The notes: generated by a model not told the origin, from the sequence alone. 64,000 bases of DNA from Aureimonas jatrophae (GCF_900104035.1 NZ_FNIT01000003.1:372001-436000), one strand, 5' to 3'; counted from the first letter of the stretch, positions 34,998-46,037 are shown. Program-made: numbers and translations.

Positions 34998-36137
34998 ATG
35001 GACATCGCAGGCTGGTTGGGTGCGTTGTGGGATACGACGTTGATCAAAGTCGTACCCTTCCTGTTCGTTCTCACGGTCATCGTATTCTTCCATGAGCTCG
35101 GACACTATCTGGTCGGGCGCTTATCCGGCATCCGCGTGGATGCGTTCTCGGTAGGCTTTGGCCCTGAACTCGTAGGCTTCAACGACCGCAACGGTACGAG
35201 ATGGAAGCTGAGCGCGATCCCGCTCGGGGGATATGTCAAGTTCTGGGGTGATGAGAACGCGGCGAGTGTTCCAGACGCTTCGGCGGTGGCGCGGATGTCG
35301 CCCGAAGAGCGACAGGGCGCCTTTCCGGCGGCTAGTGTCGGACGCCGCGCCGCTACGGTGGCAGCGGGTCCGATTGCGAACTTCATTCTGGCAATCGCAA
35401 TCTTCGCAGGGACGGCCTACGCCAGCGGTATCGTGATTGGTGATCCGGTGGTGGCCGAGGTTCGCGGCGGATCGCCCGCGCAGGCCGCCGGTCTCGCGCC
35501 GGGAGATCGCATCCTGGCTGCCGATGGGAATGCCATCAATACATTCGCCGATCTGCAACGGTATGTCGCCTCACGAGCCGGAGTTCCGATCGCGCTAGAG
35601 GTCGAGCGATCCGGCGCTCGTACGCCTATAACCGTCACGCCGCGTGAAGAGACCCAGACCGACAATTTCGGCAACGAGTTCAAGGTGCCCGTGATCGGTA
35701 TTGTCGCGAGCAATGAGAGCGCCTCGTTCCGGACAGTCGATCTGGGAGTTTGGGACGCGCTTGAGTATGGCGTTTCGCAGACCTGGTTCGTGACCGAGCG
35801 TACCGTCGCCTTCATCGGTGGGATCTTCGGAGGCAGTCAGGACAGCGAACAGATCGGCGGTCCGATTCGGATCGCGCAGATGTCGAGCCAGGTTGCAACG
35901 CTCGGCTTCGCGCCCCTGCTGAACCTCGCCGCGCTGCTCTCCGTATCGATCGGACTCTTGAACTTGCTACCGATCCCAATGCTGGATGGTGGACACCTGA
36001 TGTTCTACGCGGCCGAGGCCGTTCGCGGACGTCCGTTGAGTGAACGGGTTCAGGATGTGGGATTCCGGATCGGGCTCGCTCTCGTCATGCTTCTTATGGT
36101 ATTTGCGTTCTGGAACGATCTGACCAGCCTGACCTGA
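34998..36137 (+). CDS. rseP: Site-2 protease RseP (RIP metalloprotease)
   Basis: This intramembrane zinc protease cuts anti-sigma factors and clears signal peptides. The zinc motif 'VFFHELGHYLVGR' (His32, Glu33, His36) lies in the first membrane helix, the periplasmic PDZ domain spans about residues 140-215 ('VVAEVRGGSPAQAAGLAPGDRIL'), and 'LLPIPMLDGGHL' provides the third zinc ligand. The 379-residue product appears to hold one PDZ domain, where E. coli RseP (450 residues) has two. It lies between cdsA and bamA. Confidence 0.95.
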   Translation: MDIAGWLGALWDTTLIKVVPFLFVLTVIVFFHELGHYLVGRLSGIRVDAFSVGFGPELVGFNDRNGTRWKLSAIPLGGYVKFWGDENAASVPDASAVARMSPEERQGAFPAASVGRRAATVAAGPIANFILAIAIFAGTAYASGIVIGDPVVAEVRGGSPAQAAGLAPGDRILAADGNAINTFADLQRYVASRAGVPIALEVERSGARTPITVTPREETQTDNFGNEFKVPVIGIVASNESASFRTVDLGVWDALEYGVSQTWFVTERTVAFIGGIFGGSQDSEQIGGPIRIAQMSSQVATLGFAPLLNLAALLSVSIGLLNLLPIPMLDGGHLMFYAAEAVRGRPLSERVQDVGFRIGLALVMLLMVFAFWNDLTSLT

Positions 36138-36188
36138 TGAGTCGGTTGCACGATCGATCGGGGGTTTGATGGGGAAATTTGCAGCACG

Positions 36189-36196
36189 TTAACCAT
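36189..36196 (+). promoter_or_regulatory. possible CtrA half-site upstream of bamA
   Basis: TTAACCAT occurs once in the 215-base gap between rseP and bamA. This octamer is known as a CtrA half-site in alphaproteobacteria. A single short match can arise by chance, so the call is weak. No other structure is evident in the gap 36138-36352. Confidence 0.25.
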
Positions 36197-36352
36197 ACGC
36201 CAGGGGCGGCGTGGCGGCTTCGCAACGGTTTTCCGTTTCCTAAACGGAATCCCGCCAGTTTGGTTGAACGTGTCTGCAAAGCCGATACAAACGGGTGCGA
36301 CCACGCGTAGGTCGCGCCGATATTCGGCGGAATAGGAAAAGGTAGTGGTGGT

Positions 36353-38767
36353 ATGAAGGCTGGGTCGAAGCTTATGAGCGCGCTGTCGGCAGCTGCTCTT
36401 TCGTCCACCGTGCTCGCAGCTTCCGCGATCAGCATTCAGCTGGCCACGTTGTCCGAAGCTGACGCCGCTGTCGTCAATCGCATCGAGGTTCGCGGCAATC
36501 AGCGCGTAGATGCCGATACGGTTCGAAACCTGACGCAGATCCGCACGGGTCAGAACATTACGGATGCGGACGTCGACGCAGCGGTGACGCGCCTGTTCGC
36601 GACCGGGCTTTTCTCCGATGTCCGCGCCAATCAGAGCGGCGGGACGCTGGTTGTCAACGTGGACGAGAATCAAATCGTCAGTGACGTCGTCTTCCAGGGC
36701 AATAGCCGCATCAAGAACGAGCAGCTGCAGTCTATCGTTCAAACGTCCTCTCGACAGCCCTACAATGCGTCGACCGCGCAGGCTGACGTCGACGCGATCA
36801 AGGCCGCCTATGTTCGTACCGGGCGGTCGGATGCGACTGTCACGGTGCGCACGCTTCCGGCCGAAGGAAACCGCGTCAACGTCGTCTTCGACATCAACGA
36901 AGGCGACCGCACCAAGATCGACACGATCAACTTCGTTGGCAACAACGCCTTCGGCGACGGGCGGCTGAAGGAAGTCATCTCGCTGCGCGAGTCTGGTCTC
37001 TTCTCGTTCTTGCAGAAGAATGACATCTATGATGAAGACCGTCTTCGCGCGGACGAGGAGACGCTTCGGCGCTTCTACTTCAACCGAGGGTATGCCGACT
37101 TCCGCATCGTCTCGTCGGTTGCCGAGCTGGATCCGACGAAGAACGCCTACTTCATCACCATCACGGTCGAGGAAGGGGAGCGTTACGTCTACGGCAACGT
37201 CAACATCGACTCGACGGTCCCCGGCATTGATGGTGAGACGCTGCGCGGCGAACTCAAGACCAAGTCCGGCGACACCTACAGTGCCGAGGACGTCGAAGAG
37301 TCGCTCGTCAACCTGACGAATGCGGTCGCCAATTCCGGCTACGCCTTTGCGCAGGTTACCCCGCGCGGGGATCGCGACTTCACCAATCATACGATCTCGA
37401 TCAACTACGTCATCGATCAGGGGCCGCGCGCCTACGTCGAGCGGCTCGAGATCCGCGGCAATACCAAGACTCGCGATTACGTCATTCGGCGCGAGTTCGA
37501 CGTTTCGGAAGGCGACGCCTTCAATCAGGTTCTCGTTCAGCGCGCGAAGAAGCGGTTGGAGGGACTGCGCTTCTTCAAGAGCGTCAACGTGTCGACGGCA
37601 CCGGGGTCCGAACCCGACCGGGTGATCGTCATCGTCCAGGTCGAAGAGCAGTCTACGGGTGAGTTCTCGATCGGCGGCGGCTACACGACCGGCGGCGAGA
37701 GTTCGGGCCCGGTTGCGGAGATCGGCATCACGGAACGAAACTTCCTGGGCCGTGGGCAGTTCGTGAAAGTCTCCGCCGGGTTCGGCGAAGACACTCGTTC
37801 CTACAATCTGTCGTTCACCGAGCCCTATTTCCTCGGTCGTCGTCTGGCAGCTGGCTTCGACCTGTACCGCACCGAGAATTCGTCTTCGACCGCCTACGAT
37901 ATCGTGCGCAATGGTGGAGCACTTCGTCTCGCCGCGCCGATCACGGAAGACCTCACGGCGCAGGTCGCCTACAACTACAAGCAGGAAACGTTTGGAGACG
38001 ACCAGGGCATTGCGTTACGGGATGCAACCGGCAACTTTATTCTGGGACCGACGGGTTATATCTTCACGACCTGCGCGGATCCGATCGCACCGCTCTACAC
38101 CGCGTCGCCGATCATCAATCAGGCTATCTGTGATAGTCCGTACTCGACGTCGTCGGTATCCTACGCGCTGACCTACAACACGCTGGATAATCAGCAAGAC
38201 CCGCGCAATGGTTTCTTCGCGCAGGCGGGCCAGGAGGTCGCAGGCCTTGGCGGAGACGCGCAGTTCATCCGTACGACGGGTCGCGCGTCCTACTTCAGCC
38301 TGTTGTCGGAAGAATACGACCTGATCGGTCAGCTGAGCGGTGGCGCCGGTAACGTGACGGCGCTTGGTGATGACCTCCGAGTGTTCGATAACTTCTTCAA
38401 AGGTCAGGACATCGTCCGTGGCTTCAAGTACCAGGGTCTCGGCCCCCGCCAGAACGGCGTGGCGATCGGTGGTACGAACTACGTGAACGCCTCGGCGGAG
38501 GTTACCTTCCCGCTACCGCTCGTCTCGCGCGACTTCGGCTTCCGAGGTGCGGCTTTCGCCGATGCTGGGTCGCTTTGGGGTCTCGACAACATCGAAAACG
38601 AGTTTGGCATTCAGGGCGAGGACTTCTCGCTCCGCGCGTCGGCAGGTATCGGCTTGATTTGGGCCTCTCCGTTCGGCCCGCTCCGGGTCAACTACGCCCA
38701 GCCTCTTGCCAAGGAAGATTTCGACCGGACGCAGGAGTTCTCGTTCGGTTTCTCGTCTCGCTTCTAA
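36353..38767 (+). CDS. bamA: Outer membrane protein assembly factor BamA
   Basis: BamA is the essential barrel subunit that folds outer-membrane proteins. A signal peptide (about residues 1-35) is followed by five POTRA domains, beginning '[28 protein letters not shown]' and each with the pattern of paired strands and helices. The 16-strand barrel ends '[28 protein letters not shown]' with the terminal aromatic residue. The motif 'VRGF' is present in '[14 protein letters not shown]'. The product is 804 residues. An insertion carries two cysteines ('[12 protein letters not shown]' and '[10 protein letters not shown]') that may form a surface disulfide. Confidence 0.96.
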   Translation: MKAGSKLMSALSAAALSSTVLAASAISIQLATLSEADAAVVNRIEVRGNQRVDADTVRNLTQIRTGQNITDADVDAAVTRLFATGLFSDVRANQSGGTLVVNVDENQIVSDVVFQGNSRIKNEQLQSIVQTSSRQPYNASTAQADVDAIKAAYVRTGRSDATVTVRTLPAEGNRVNVVFDINEGDRTKIDTINFVGNNAFGDGRLKEVISLRESGLFSFLQKNDIYDEDRLRADEETLRRFYFNRGYADFRIVSSVAELDPTKNAYFITITVEEGERYVYGNVNIDSTVPGIDGETLRGELKTKSGDTYSAEDVEESLVNLTNAVANSGYAFAQVTPRGDRDFTNHTISINYVIDQGPRAYVERLEIRGNTKTRDYVIRREFDVSEGDAFNQVLVQRAKKRLEGLRFFKSVNVSTAPGSEPDRVIVIVQVEEQSTGEFSIGGGYTTGGESSGPVAEIGITERNFLGRGQFVKVSAGFGEDTRSYNLSFTEPYFLGRRLAAGFDLYRTENSSSTAYDIVRNGGALRLAAPITEDLTAQVAYNYKQETFGDDQGIALRDATGNFILGPTGYIFTTCADPIAPLYTASPIINQAICDSPYSTSSVSYALTYNTLDNQQDPRNGFFAQAGQEVAGLGGDAQFIRTTGRASYFSLLSEEYDLIGQLSGGAGNVTALGDDLRVFDNFFKGQDIVRGFKYQGLGPRQNGVAIGGTNYVNASAEVTFPLPLVSRDFGFRGAAFADAGSLWGLDNIENEFGIQGEDFSLRASAGIGLIWASPFGPLRVNYAQPLAKEDFDRTQEFSFGFSSRF

Positions 38768-38793
38768 ACCAGGAACGAGACGAGACGGTTCGA

Positions 38794-39861
38794 ATGAGTG
38801 AAAGCTTCTTCAAGCGCGGTCAGCCGATGACGCTGGCGGCGCTTGCAGCGCTTTGCGGCGCCTCGCTTGAGAATGGTGACCCGGCTGATGTCGTGGTCGA
38901 CGGTATCGCTGCATTGGATACGGCGGGACCACGCGACATCGCGTTCCTGGAAAATCCGAAATATGGCGGACTGCTCGCGGAGACGCGCGCTGGCGCCGTC
39001 ATCACCAGCAGGCGACACCGGCACTTGGCTCGTGCGGGATTACCGTTGTTGATGACTGCCCATCCGTCCGCGGCGTTTGCGACGGTTGGGCGGACGCTCT
39101 TTCCAGATGCCCTCAAACCCCAACGCCTGACTTCGCCCGGCATATCTGCGCAAGCGCATGTGTCGTCATCTGCCGTCGTCGAAGACGACGTTACGATCGA
39201 ACCATTCGTGGTGATTGCTGACGGAGTTCATGTTGGTTCGGGGACCGTCATCTCAGCAGGCGCCATGGTCGGGCCGGGTTGTCACATCGGGCGTGACTGT
39301 TCTATCGGTCCGGGCGTTTCGGTTCAGCACGCGCTGATCGGGAACCGTGTAATACTCCATCCCGGCGTTCGCATCGGCCAGGATGGCTTTGGTTACACGC
39401 CCGATCGCAATCAGCTAACGAAAATGGTCCAGATCGGGCGCGTGATCATCCAGGACGATGTCGAAATCGGCGCGAATTCGACGGTTGATCGTGGCGCGGT
39501 GCGCGACACGGTCATTGGCGAAGGCACGAAGATCGACAACCTTGTTCAAGTTGGGCACAACGTTGTCATCGGGCGGTCCTGCGTCATCGTCGGACAAGTG
39601 GGCATCGCTGGAAGTGTGACCCTTGGCAACGGGGTTTCAGTCGGCGGCCAAACCGGCTTCAAGGGTCACGTCACTGTCGGAGACGGTGCACAGATCGCAG
39701 CTGTGAGTGTTGTGGCAGGCGATGTTCCTGCTGGCGCACGATGGGGCGGCATGCCGGCGAGGCCGGTTCGGGAATGGATACGGGAGATGGCGACACTGAC
39801 GGCCATCGCCAAAGATCGACGAGGGGCCGAACGTGACGACGGAAATGGCAACGACGCTTGA
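38794..39861 (+). CDS. lpxD: UDP-3-O-(3-hydroxyacyl)glucosamine N-acyltransferase
   Basis: LpxD adds the N-linked hydroxyacyl chain in lipid A synthesis. The N-terminal uridine-binding domain ('[35 protein letters not shown]') leads into a left-handed beta-helix of hexapeptide repeats with '[23 protein letters not shown]', which carries the catalytic histidine. The ATG at 38794 is 26 bases after bamA. The 355-residue product overlaps fabZ by up to 29 bases, so the two are coupled. Confidence 0.95.
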   Translation: MSESFFKRGQPMTLAALAALCGASLENGDPADVVVDGIAALDTAGPRDIAFLENPKYGGLLAETRAGAVITSRRHRHLARAGLPLLMTAHPSAAFATVGRTLFPDALKPQRLTSPGISAQAHVSSSAVVEDDVTIEPFVVIADGVHVGSGTVISAGAMVGPGCHIGRDCSIGPGVSVQHALIGNRVILHPGVRIGQDGFGYTPDRNQLTKMVQIGRVIIQDDVEIGANSTVDRGAVRDTVIGEGTKIDNLVQVGHNVVIGRSCVIVGQVGIAGSVTLGNGVSVGGQTGFKGHVTVGDGAQIAAVSVVAGDVPAGARWGGMPARPVREWIREMATLTAIAKDRRGAERDDGNGNDA

Positions 39862-40303
39862 GAGCGCCGACATCCAGAAGATTTTGGAGTTGCTGCCGCA
39901 TCGCTATCCGTTCTTGATGGTCGATCGTATCACGGCGATCGATAAGGATCGGAGTGCGATCGGACATAAGAACGTCACGGCAAACGAACCGCATTTTCAG
40001 GGCCATTTCCCGAACTACCCGGTCATGCCGGGCGTGTTGATCATCGAGGGGATGGCCCAGACGGCAGGCGCTATCTGCCAACTCGCGACAGGTGGCGATA
40101 ATAGTTCTATCGTCTACTTCATGACGATTGACGCCGCAAAGTTCCGTAAGCCAGTCGTCCCAGGAGATCACCTCCAGTATCACGTCAAACAGTCAAAGAA
40201 GCGCGGTAATATCTGGAAGTTCGATTGCGTCGGTACCGTCGACGACGCTCGTGTCGCCGAGGCATCGATCAGTGCGATGCTCGTTGCGGCCGGCGCTCGT
40301 TGA
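39833..40303 (+). CDS. fabZ: 3-hydroxyacyl-ACP dehydratase FabZ
   Basis: FabZ dehydrates 3-hydroxyacyl-ACP in fatty-acid elongation and competes with LpxA/LpxD for 3-hydroxymyristoyl-ACP. '[14 protein letters not shown]', the active-site '[23 protein letters not shown]' (His and Glu) and '[11 protein letters not shown]' are intact. The start is GTG 39833 or ATG 39845, both inside lpxD. The product is 152-156 residues. Being nested in the lpx operon balances lipid A against phospholipid supply. Confidence 0.95.
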   Translation: MTTEMATTLESADIQKILELLPHRYPFLMVDRITAIDKDRSAIGHKNVTANEPHFQGHFPNYPVMPGVLIIEGMAQTAGAICQLATGGDNSSIVYFMTIDAAKFRKPVVPGDHLQYHVKQSKKRGNIWKFDCVGTVDDARVAEASISAMLVAAGAR

Positions 40304-40307
40304 TCTG

Positions 40308-41114
40308 ATGCTCGAGGCTGCAGTCCATCCGACCGCCATCATCGAGTCAGGCGCTGAGATCGGGCAGGGGAGTCACGTCGGCCCCTTCTGCGTTGTGGGC
40401 TCGCGGGTCCGATTGGGTGCGAACTCAATCCTACGTTCGCATGTCGTTCTTCAAGGACACACGACGATCGGCGATGGGGCCAATATCTTCCCGTTTGCGG
40501 CGATCGGCAACGATCCTCAACATCTCAAATATCAGGGTGAAGAAACGAGGCTCGTGATTGGGCGCAATTGCCTCATCCGAGAACATGTCACTATGAACCC
40601 GGGAACGGTGCAAGGTCGATCGGAGACCACGATCGGTGATAACTGCGCATTCTTCACCGGTTCGCACGTAGCCCATGATTGCCATCTCGGTTCCAACGTT
40701 ACGTTGATCAACAACGTGATGCTGGCCGGACATTGCACGGTCGGCGACTACGCCACGATTGCCGGAGGTTCTGGGATCCATCAGTTTACGAGGATCGGGC
40801 ATCACGCATACATCGGCGGCTTAGCTGCCGTCGAAGGCGACGTGATCCCGTTCGGGATGGTGCTCGGCAACCGCGCCTACCTGTCCGGTTTGAATGTGAT
40901 TGGCATGAAGCGCGCTGGGTTCAATCGAGACGCGATCCGAAACGTGCGGAAGGCCTATCGAATGCTCTTTTCCGACGACTTGACCTTCCGCGAAAACATC
41001 GACGAGGTGGAAACCGAATTCCCGGATGATCCGCTAGTTCAGGATCTGCTCGGCTTCATTCGTGCGGGTGGCGATCGCGCGATATGTTTTCCCCGCAGCG
41101 TTCGTCCGGCGTAA
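40308..41114 (+). CDS. lpxA: UDP-N-acetylglucosamine acyltransferase
   Basis: LpxA performs the first step of lipid A synthesis, O-acylation of UDP-GlcNAc. The hexapeptide-repeat helix contains 'SHVAHDCHLGSNVTLINNVMLAGH' with the catalytic histidine, and 'GNRAYLSGLNVIGMKRAGF' is the family C-terminal motif. The product is 268 residues. The ATG at 40308 lies five bases after the fabZ stop. Confidence 0.95.
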   Translation: MLEAAVHPTAIIESGAEIGQGSHVGPFCVVGSRVRLGANSILRSHVVLQGHTTIGDGANIFPFAAIGNDPQHLKYQGEETRLVIGRNCLIREHVTMNPGTVQGRSETTIGDNCAFFTGSHVAHDCHLGSNVTLINNVMLAGHCTVGDYATIAGGSGIHQFTRIGHHAYIGGLAAVEGDVIPFGMVLGNRAYLSGLNVIGMKRAGFNRDAIRNVRKAYRMLFSDDLTFRENIDEVETEFPDDPLVQDLLGFIRAGGDRAICFPRSVRPA

Positions 41115-41129
41115 TGCGCAGCAAAAGCC

Positions 41130-41981
41130 ATGGCCGCTGACGGTCGGATTGCGATCTTCGCTGGCGGTGGATCGCTTCCGAGAATCGTGGCGAGACGCGC
41201 ATCGGAACAGGGTCTATCGCCGTTCATCATACCGATTGCCGACGGTTCATCAGAAGGTTGGTCGGACTATAGCCATCGGCACTTTCCTTGGTCCCGAACA
41301 GGCGACGTGTTCGGGTTTCTGAGGCGTCTGGGCATAGTCCAGGTTTTGTTCTGCGGTACGATCTCGGTTCGACCCGACTACCGCTCACTTTTGCCGAGCT
41401 TACGAACGCTGTTGATGCTTCCCGAGCTCTTCCGCATCGTTCGCGGCGGCGACGACAGCATGTTACGAGCCGTCGCCGGAGCGTTCGAGCGGCGTGGGTT
41501 TGAGGTGGTATCGGTCCAATCCATCGCACCGGAACTGGTAACTCCGAAAGGCGTGGCGACCTTCCGAGAACCCGACAACCGTGAGACGCTTGCAATCGGA
41601 CGCGCCTACGAAGCAGCCCTACGACTCGGTTCTGTTGATGCAGGACAGGCTGTCGTTGCATCTGCCGATCGTATTATCGCGCTCGAAGGTATCGAAGGAA
41701 CGCGTGAGATGCTCAACCGCGTTGCCGAGTTGCGTTTGAGAGGACGCATTGGCCGTGCAGAACCCTGTGTTCTCTTCAAAGCCTTCAAACCGCAGCAGGA
41801 CGAGCGTTTCGATTTGCCAAGCATTGGCGTTGAGACTGTTCATGAGGCGACGGCAGCGGGACTGGCAGGTATCGCCCTGACAGCTGGCCAATCCCTAATC
41901 ATCGGCCATGACGATGTCCTGGGAGCGATGAACCAAGCCGGCCTTTTCCTCGTCGGCGTCGATAGCGAACGGTTGGCGTGA
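41130..41981 (+). CDS. lpxI: UDP-2,3-diacylglucosamine diphosphatase LpxI
   Basis: LpxI hydrolyses UDP-2,3-diacylglucosamine to lipid X, the step done by LpxH in gammaproteobacteria. The 283-residue product begins 'RIAIFAGGGSLPRIVARRASEQG' and includes 'VLFCGTISVRPDY', 'GGDDSMLRAVAGAFERRGFEVVS' and 'VLFKAFKPQQDERFDLPSIGVETV', the DUF1009/LpxI pattern. The operon position between lpxA and lpxB confirms the role. lpxB overlaps by four bases. Confidence 0.94.
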   Translation: MAADGRIAIFAGGGSLPRIVARRASEQGLSPFIIPIADGSSEGWSDYSHRHFPWSRTGDVFGFLRRLGIVQVLFCGTISVRPDYRSLLPSLRTLLMLPELFRIVRGGDDSMLRAVAGAFERRGFEVVSVQSIAPELVTPKGVATFREPDNRETLAIGRAYEAALRLGSVDAGQAVVASADRIIALEGIEGTREMLNRVAELRLRGRIGRAEPCVLFKAFKPQQDERFDLPSIGVETVHEATAAGLAGIALTAGQSLIIGHDDVLGAMNQAGLFLVGVDSERLA

Positions 41982-43162
41982 AGGTCGCTTTCGTTCTTGG
42001 CGAAGAGTCGGCCGACCGTATCGGGGCTGATATCGCGGCAGCCCTCAAGGCACGGCTCGGAGAAAGCTTTCATCCCATCGGCCTAGGTGGGCGCGCTATG
42101 GGCGCACAGGGACTGAGCAGTCTATTCCCGATCGAAGAATTATCGATCGTTGGACTGGGTGCCATTCTGGCTCGCTTCCCACAGCTCCTCGCGCGCCTTC
42201 ACCAAACCGTTCAGTTCCTGCTGAAGGAGCGACCGGACGTCATCGTGACGATCGACAGCTTCACTTTCACCAATCGGGTGGCACTTCGCGTCAAGAAGGC
42301 TTGGCCGACCGCGCGTATCGTCAACGTGGTACCACCAGCCGTGTGGGCGTATCGTCCTCACCGGGCGACGAAGCTCGCTCGTGCGGTTGAACACAGCGTG
42401 AGTCTCTTTCCGTTCGAACCCGAGGTTCTCGCTTCGCATGGCGGCCCACCAGCCACCTACGTTGGTCATCCCCTCCTATCTCATCCCCACCTTCAGCCAA
42501 TCCTAGAACGAGATGCACTTGCGGGGATGAGATCTCCGCATTCCCCGCCGCGTTTGGTTGTCCTTCCAGGATCGCGGCGAAGCGAGGTCTCCCGCCTGAT
42601 GAAGGATTTTGGTCGTACGGCCGAGATACTACGGAAGATGCATCCTGCCATTGAGATCTCGCTGCCGACGCTCCCGAGGGTACGATCAAACGTGGAGCGC
42701 GAACTCGAGTCGTGGGCAGTCCGCCCAAACCTGGTCACATCCGAAAGCGGTAAGTGGGACGCCTTTGCACAGGCCGATGCTGCGCTCGCCGCATCAGGTA
42801 CCGTATCCCTTGAACTGGCTCTAGCCGGCGTCCCAATGGTACTCGCCTACAGGCTCGATCCGATTGGATACATGATGCGTCACCTTGTGACCGGGTGGAC
42901 TGCCGCGCTGCCCAACTTCGCGGCCGGACATCCACTCGTGCCGGAGCATTTCCACGAGTTGATTCGCCCTGAAACCTTAGCACGGCGTCTTTCGAGGCTT
43001 ATCAGCGACACTCCGGAGCGTGCCGCGCAACAAGCGGGCTTTGTGGAGATCCGTCGGCGCATGAACGTTGCACGGCCGCCTGCAGAAGCAACTGCGGACA
43101 TCATATTGAGCGTCGCGACACAGAAAAGGGGCGCCGCAACGACGCCCCTGACCACAGTATAG
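41978..43162 (+). CDS. lpxB: Lipid A disaccharide synthase
   Basis: LpxB joins lipid X to UDP-2,3-diacylglucosamine at the inner face of the inner membrane. 'GLGGRAMGAQGL', 'VTIDSFTFTNRVALRVKKAWPTARIVNVVPPAVWAYRPHRATKLAR' and 'LPGSRRSEVSRL' are diagnostic of glycosyltransferase family 19. The GTG start overlaps the lpxI stop. The product is 394 residues. The last 40 bases encode a hairpin that can serve as terminator for the convergent gltA gene. Confidence 0.95.
   Translation: MKVAFVLGEESADRIGADIAAALKARLGESFHPIGLGGRAMGAQGLSSLFPIEELSIVGLGAILARFPQLLARLHQTVQFLLKERPDVIVTIDSFTFTNRVALRVKKAWPTARIVNVVPPAVWAYRPHRATKLARAVEHSVSLFPFEPEVLASHGGPPATYVGHPLLSHPHLQPILERDALAGMRSPHSPPRLVVLPGSRRSEVSRLMKDFGRTAEILRKMHPAIEISLPTLPRVRSNVERELESWAVRPNLVTSESGKWDAFAQADAALAASGTVSLELALAGVPMVLAYRLDPIGYMMRHLVTGWTAALPNFAAGHPLVPEHFHELIRPETLARRLSRLISDTPERAAQQAGFVEIRRRMNVARPPAEATADIILSVATQKRGAATTPLTTV
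43124..43149 (-). terminator. gltA terminator embedded in the 3' end of lpxB
   Basis: On the minus strand AGGGGCG and CGCCCCT form a seven-pair stem around a nine-base loop, followed by TTTT. It starts 32 bases after the gltA stop codon and lies wholly within lpxB coding sequence. On the plus strand no T-run follows the stem, so the element is directional. Confidence 0.6.
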
Positions 43163-43180
43163 ATAGAATCTTGTATCAAC

Positions 43181-44470
43181 TTACCCGCGTTGATCAATGC
43201 CGAGATAATCACGACGTGGCGCGCCGGTGTACAACTGCCGGGGTCGCCCGATGCGCTGCTGCGGGTCTTCGATCATTTCATTCCACTGCGCGATCCAACC
43301 GACCGTGCGTGCGACTGCGAAGAGGACCGTAAACATTTCGGTTGGGAAACCCAGAGCCTTCAGCGTGATGCCCGAGTAGAAGTCGACGTTCGGGTAGAGC
43401 TTCTTCTCGACGAAATACTCGTCGTTCAACGCGATATGCTCAAGCTCCATCGCGACCTCCAACAACGGGTCGTCCCTGATACCGAGCTCGTCGAGGACCT
43501 CATGACAGGTCTGCTGCATGATCTTCGCGCGCGGGTCATAGTTTTTGTAAACGCGATGACCGAAGCCCATCAGGCGGAAGGGATCGTTCTTGTCTTTCGC
43601 CCGCGCGATAAATTCGGGGATACGATCCTTCGTCCCGATCTCGCCCAGCATATTCAACGCGGCTTCGTTCGCCCCACCGTGGGCCGGTCCCCAAAGGCAC
43701 GCGATGCCGGCGGCAATACAGGCGAAGGGGTTCGCGCCCGATGAACCCGCAAGACGAACCGTTGATGTGGATGCGTTCTGCTCGTGATCGGCATGTAGGA
43801 TGAAGATGCGATCCATCGCCTTGGCGAGCGTCGCGTTAATATGGTACGGCTCGCAAGGAACTGCGAAGCACATATGCAAGAAATTTTCTGCATATGTCAG
43901 ATCGTTGCGCGGATAAACGAATGGCTGACCGATGTGATACTTGTAGGCCATTGCAGCCAAGGTCGGAGTCTTGGCAATCATCCGTATCGAGGCAACCATA
44001 CGTTGGTGAGGGTCGGTGATATCAGTCGAGTCGTGGTAGAAGGCCGACAATGCGCCGACGGAGCCAACCATGACCGCCATTGGATGGGCATCTCGCCGGA
44101 AGCCCGTGTAGAAGCGGGACATCTGCTCGTGAACCATTGTATGGCGGGTTACACGATAGACGAAGTCTTCCTTCTCGTGTGCCGTCGGCAGCTCACCGTA
44201 AAGCAAGAGGTAGCAAGTCTCGAGGAAATCGCCCCGCTCAGCCAACTGGTCAATCGAGTAGCCGCGATGCAGCAAGACACCCTCATCACCGTCGATGTAG
44301 GTGATCTTGGACTCGCACGATGCCGTCGACGTGAAGCCCGGGTCGTAAGTGAAGAGGCCGGTGTTCTTGTAGAGAGACGCGATATCGACGACGTCCGGAC
44401 CGATCGTGCCATGACGGAGCTGAAGCTCCGCGTTCTTGTCGCCAAGGACGAACTTTGCAGCTTCCGTCAT
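43181..44470 (-). CDS. gltA: Citrate synthase
   Basis: This TCA-cycle enzyme condenses acetyl-CoA and oxaloacetate. The catalytic His and Asp are in '[14 protein letters not shown]' and '[11 protein letters not shown]', and '[18 protein letters not shown]' supplies the oxaloacetate-binding residues. The 429-residue length and N-terminal domain mark the NADH-sensitive type II hexamer. It is convergent with lpxB and lies downstream of gltX on the same strand. Confidence 0.97.
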   Translation of the reverse strand: MTEAAKFVLGDKNAELQLRHGTIGPDVVDIASLYKNTGLFTYDPGFTSTASCESKITYIDGDEGVLLHRGYSIDQLAERGDFLETCYLLLYGELPTAHEKEDFVYRVTRHTMVHEQMSRFYTGFRRDAHPMAVMVGSVGALSAFYHDSTDITDPHQRMVASIRMIAKTPTLAAMAYKYHIGQPFVYPRNDLTYAENFLHMCFAVPCEPYHINATLAKAMDRIFILHADHEQNASTSTVRLAGSSGANPFACIAAGIACLWGPAHGGANEAALNMLGEIGTKDRIPEFIARAKDKNDPFRLMGFGHRVYKNYDPRAKIMQQTCHEVLDELGIRDDPLLEVAMELEHIALNDEYFVEKKLYPNVDFYSGITLKALGFPTEMFTVLFAVARTVGWIAQWNEMIEDPQQRIGRPRQLYTGAPRRDYLGIDQRG

Positions 44471-44615
44471 TGATGTCCCTTTCCGGTAGTATGCGTGACT
44501 GCGTCCGTGGACGACAGACGTTCATGGAGCTCGCCGGTGTCTAACAAATGAGCTCAGGCCGAGTGAGTTTTGATCATGGAAGATGCTGCACCGCAATGCC
44601 CTGGCAATGGAGATA

Positions 44616-46037
44616 TCAGCGTGACTGATCACGCAAACGCGCGAGGGATTCGCCTCGCCCGAGGACGGCGAGGACATCGAAGACGCCCGGAGATGTCGAC
44701 CGTCCCGTCAAAGCGGCACGTAGCGGCTGCGCGACCTTCCCGAGCTTGATGCCCTTTTCTTCGGCGAAGGTTGTAACGACAACCTGCAACTCGGCCGCGG
44801 TAAACGCTGTGTTCGCATCCAGGCGGGGTAGAAGATCGGCAAGAAGTGCACGGGCATCGCTGGAGAGGATGGCGGACGCTTTATCGTCGAGCTCAAGCGG
44901 CCGTTGGGCGAACAAAAAGGCAGCGCCATCAACCAGCTCCACCAAGGTTTTCGCTCGTTCTTTCAAGCCGGGCATTGCGGCGAGCAGTAGGCGTCGCGTG
45001 GTGGCGTCATCCGCGACACCCAGGATGGAGCCGTTGGGCAAGACATCGCGATCCAGCATCACCCGTTCCACGAGTTCCTCGTCCGAACTCGCGCGAATCC
45101 AGTGGCCATTGATGGCATCAAGCTTTGCGAAGTCGAGACGCGCCGCTCCCTTATTGATGTCCGATGCCTCGAACCAGGAAACCATTTGATCTGTGGTCAT
45201 GATCTCATCGTCGCCATGGCTCCAGCCCAAGCGAACGAGATAGTTTCTAAGCGCAACGGGTAGATAACCGAGCGCGCGGTAGGCCTCTATGCCAAGCGCG
45301 CCATGCCGCTTGGAAAGCTTCGCCCCGTCAGCTCCATGAATGAGTGGGATATGAGCCATGATGGGCACGTCCCAACCCATGGCGTCATAGATCAACGTTT
45401 GGCGTCCGGCGTTGGTCAGGTGATCGTCACCACGTATGATATGCGTGACGCCCATATCGTGATCGTCGACGACGACGGCGTGCATGTAGGTCGGCGTCCC
45501 GTCCGAACGCAGAAGGACAAAGTCGTCGAGATCCTTGTTTGGAAAGCGGACATCGCCCTGGACGAGATCCCGTACCAACGTTTCGCCTTCAGTCGGACTG
45601 CGAAGGCGTATCACCGGCTTCACACCGACAGGGGCCTCGGAAGGGTCACGGTCGCGCCAGCGTCCATCGTATCGTGGCGGACGCTTCTCGGCGATGGCGC
45701 GCTCCCGCATCTCCGCCAACTCTTCGGGCGTCGCAAAGCAGAGGTAGGCTTTGCCAGCCTTGAGAAGTTCTGCGGCAACTTCACGATGGCGAGCGGCTCG
45801 CTCGAACTGCGAGATGGGTGGTTCATCAGCTTCTAGACCCAACCATGCAAGACCGTCGATGATGGCGTTGACCGCGGCATCGGTCGACCGCTCGCGATCG
45901 GTATCCTCGATACGCAGGAGCATGCGACCACCCGTGTGCCGAGCATAAAGCCAGTTGAACAGCGCCGTACGCGCACCGCCGATGTGAAGGTAGCCGGTCG
46001 GGGAGGGCGCGAAGCGCGTAACAACAGATGCAACCAT
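44616..46037 (-). CDS. gltX: Glutamyl-tRNA synthetase
   Basis: This class I synthetase charges tRNA-Glu. '[19 protein letters not shown]' is the HIGH motif and '[12 protein letters not shown]' the KMSKS motif. The product is 473 residues. ATG at 46037 is preceded by GAGG five bases upstream and matches the family N-terminus; the frame opens farther upstream at 46238. It sits next to gltA, a common alphaproteobacterial pair, and is divergent from comEC. Other GltX paralogues in such genomes charge tRNA-Gln before amidation; the role here is not separable by eye. Confidence 0.95.
   Translation of the reverse strand: MVASVVTRFAPSPTGYLHIGGARTALFNWLYARHTGGRMLLRIEDTDRERSTDAAVNAIIDGLAWLGLEADEPPISQFERAARHREVAAELLKAGKAYLCFATPEELAEMRERAIAEKRPPRYDGRWRDRDPSEAPVGVKPVIRLRSPTEGETLVRDLVQGDVRFPNKDLDDFVLLRSDGTPTYMHAVVVDDHDMGVTHIIRGDDHLTNAGRQTLIYDAMGWDVPIMAHIPLIHGADGAKLSKRHGALGIEAYRALGYLPVALRNYLVRLGWSHGDDEIMTTDQMVSWFEASDINKGAARLDFAKLDAINGHWIRASSDEELVERVMLDRDVLPNGSILGVADDATTRRLLLAAMPGLKERAKTLVELVDGAAFLFAQRPLELDDKASAILSSDARALLADLLPRLDANTAFTAAELQVVVTTFAEEKGIKLGKVAQPLRAALTGRSTSPGVFDVLAVLGRGESLARLRDQSR

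Noticed and set aside
36050-37390. A 446-codon minus-strand frame opposite rseP/bamA
   Set aside because: It spans the rseP end, the intergenic gap and POTRA coding sequence with no family match; a shadow.
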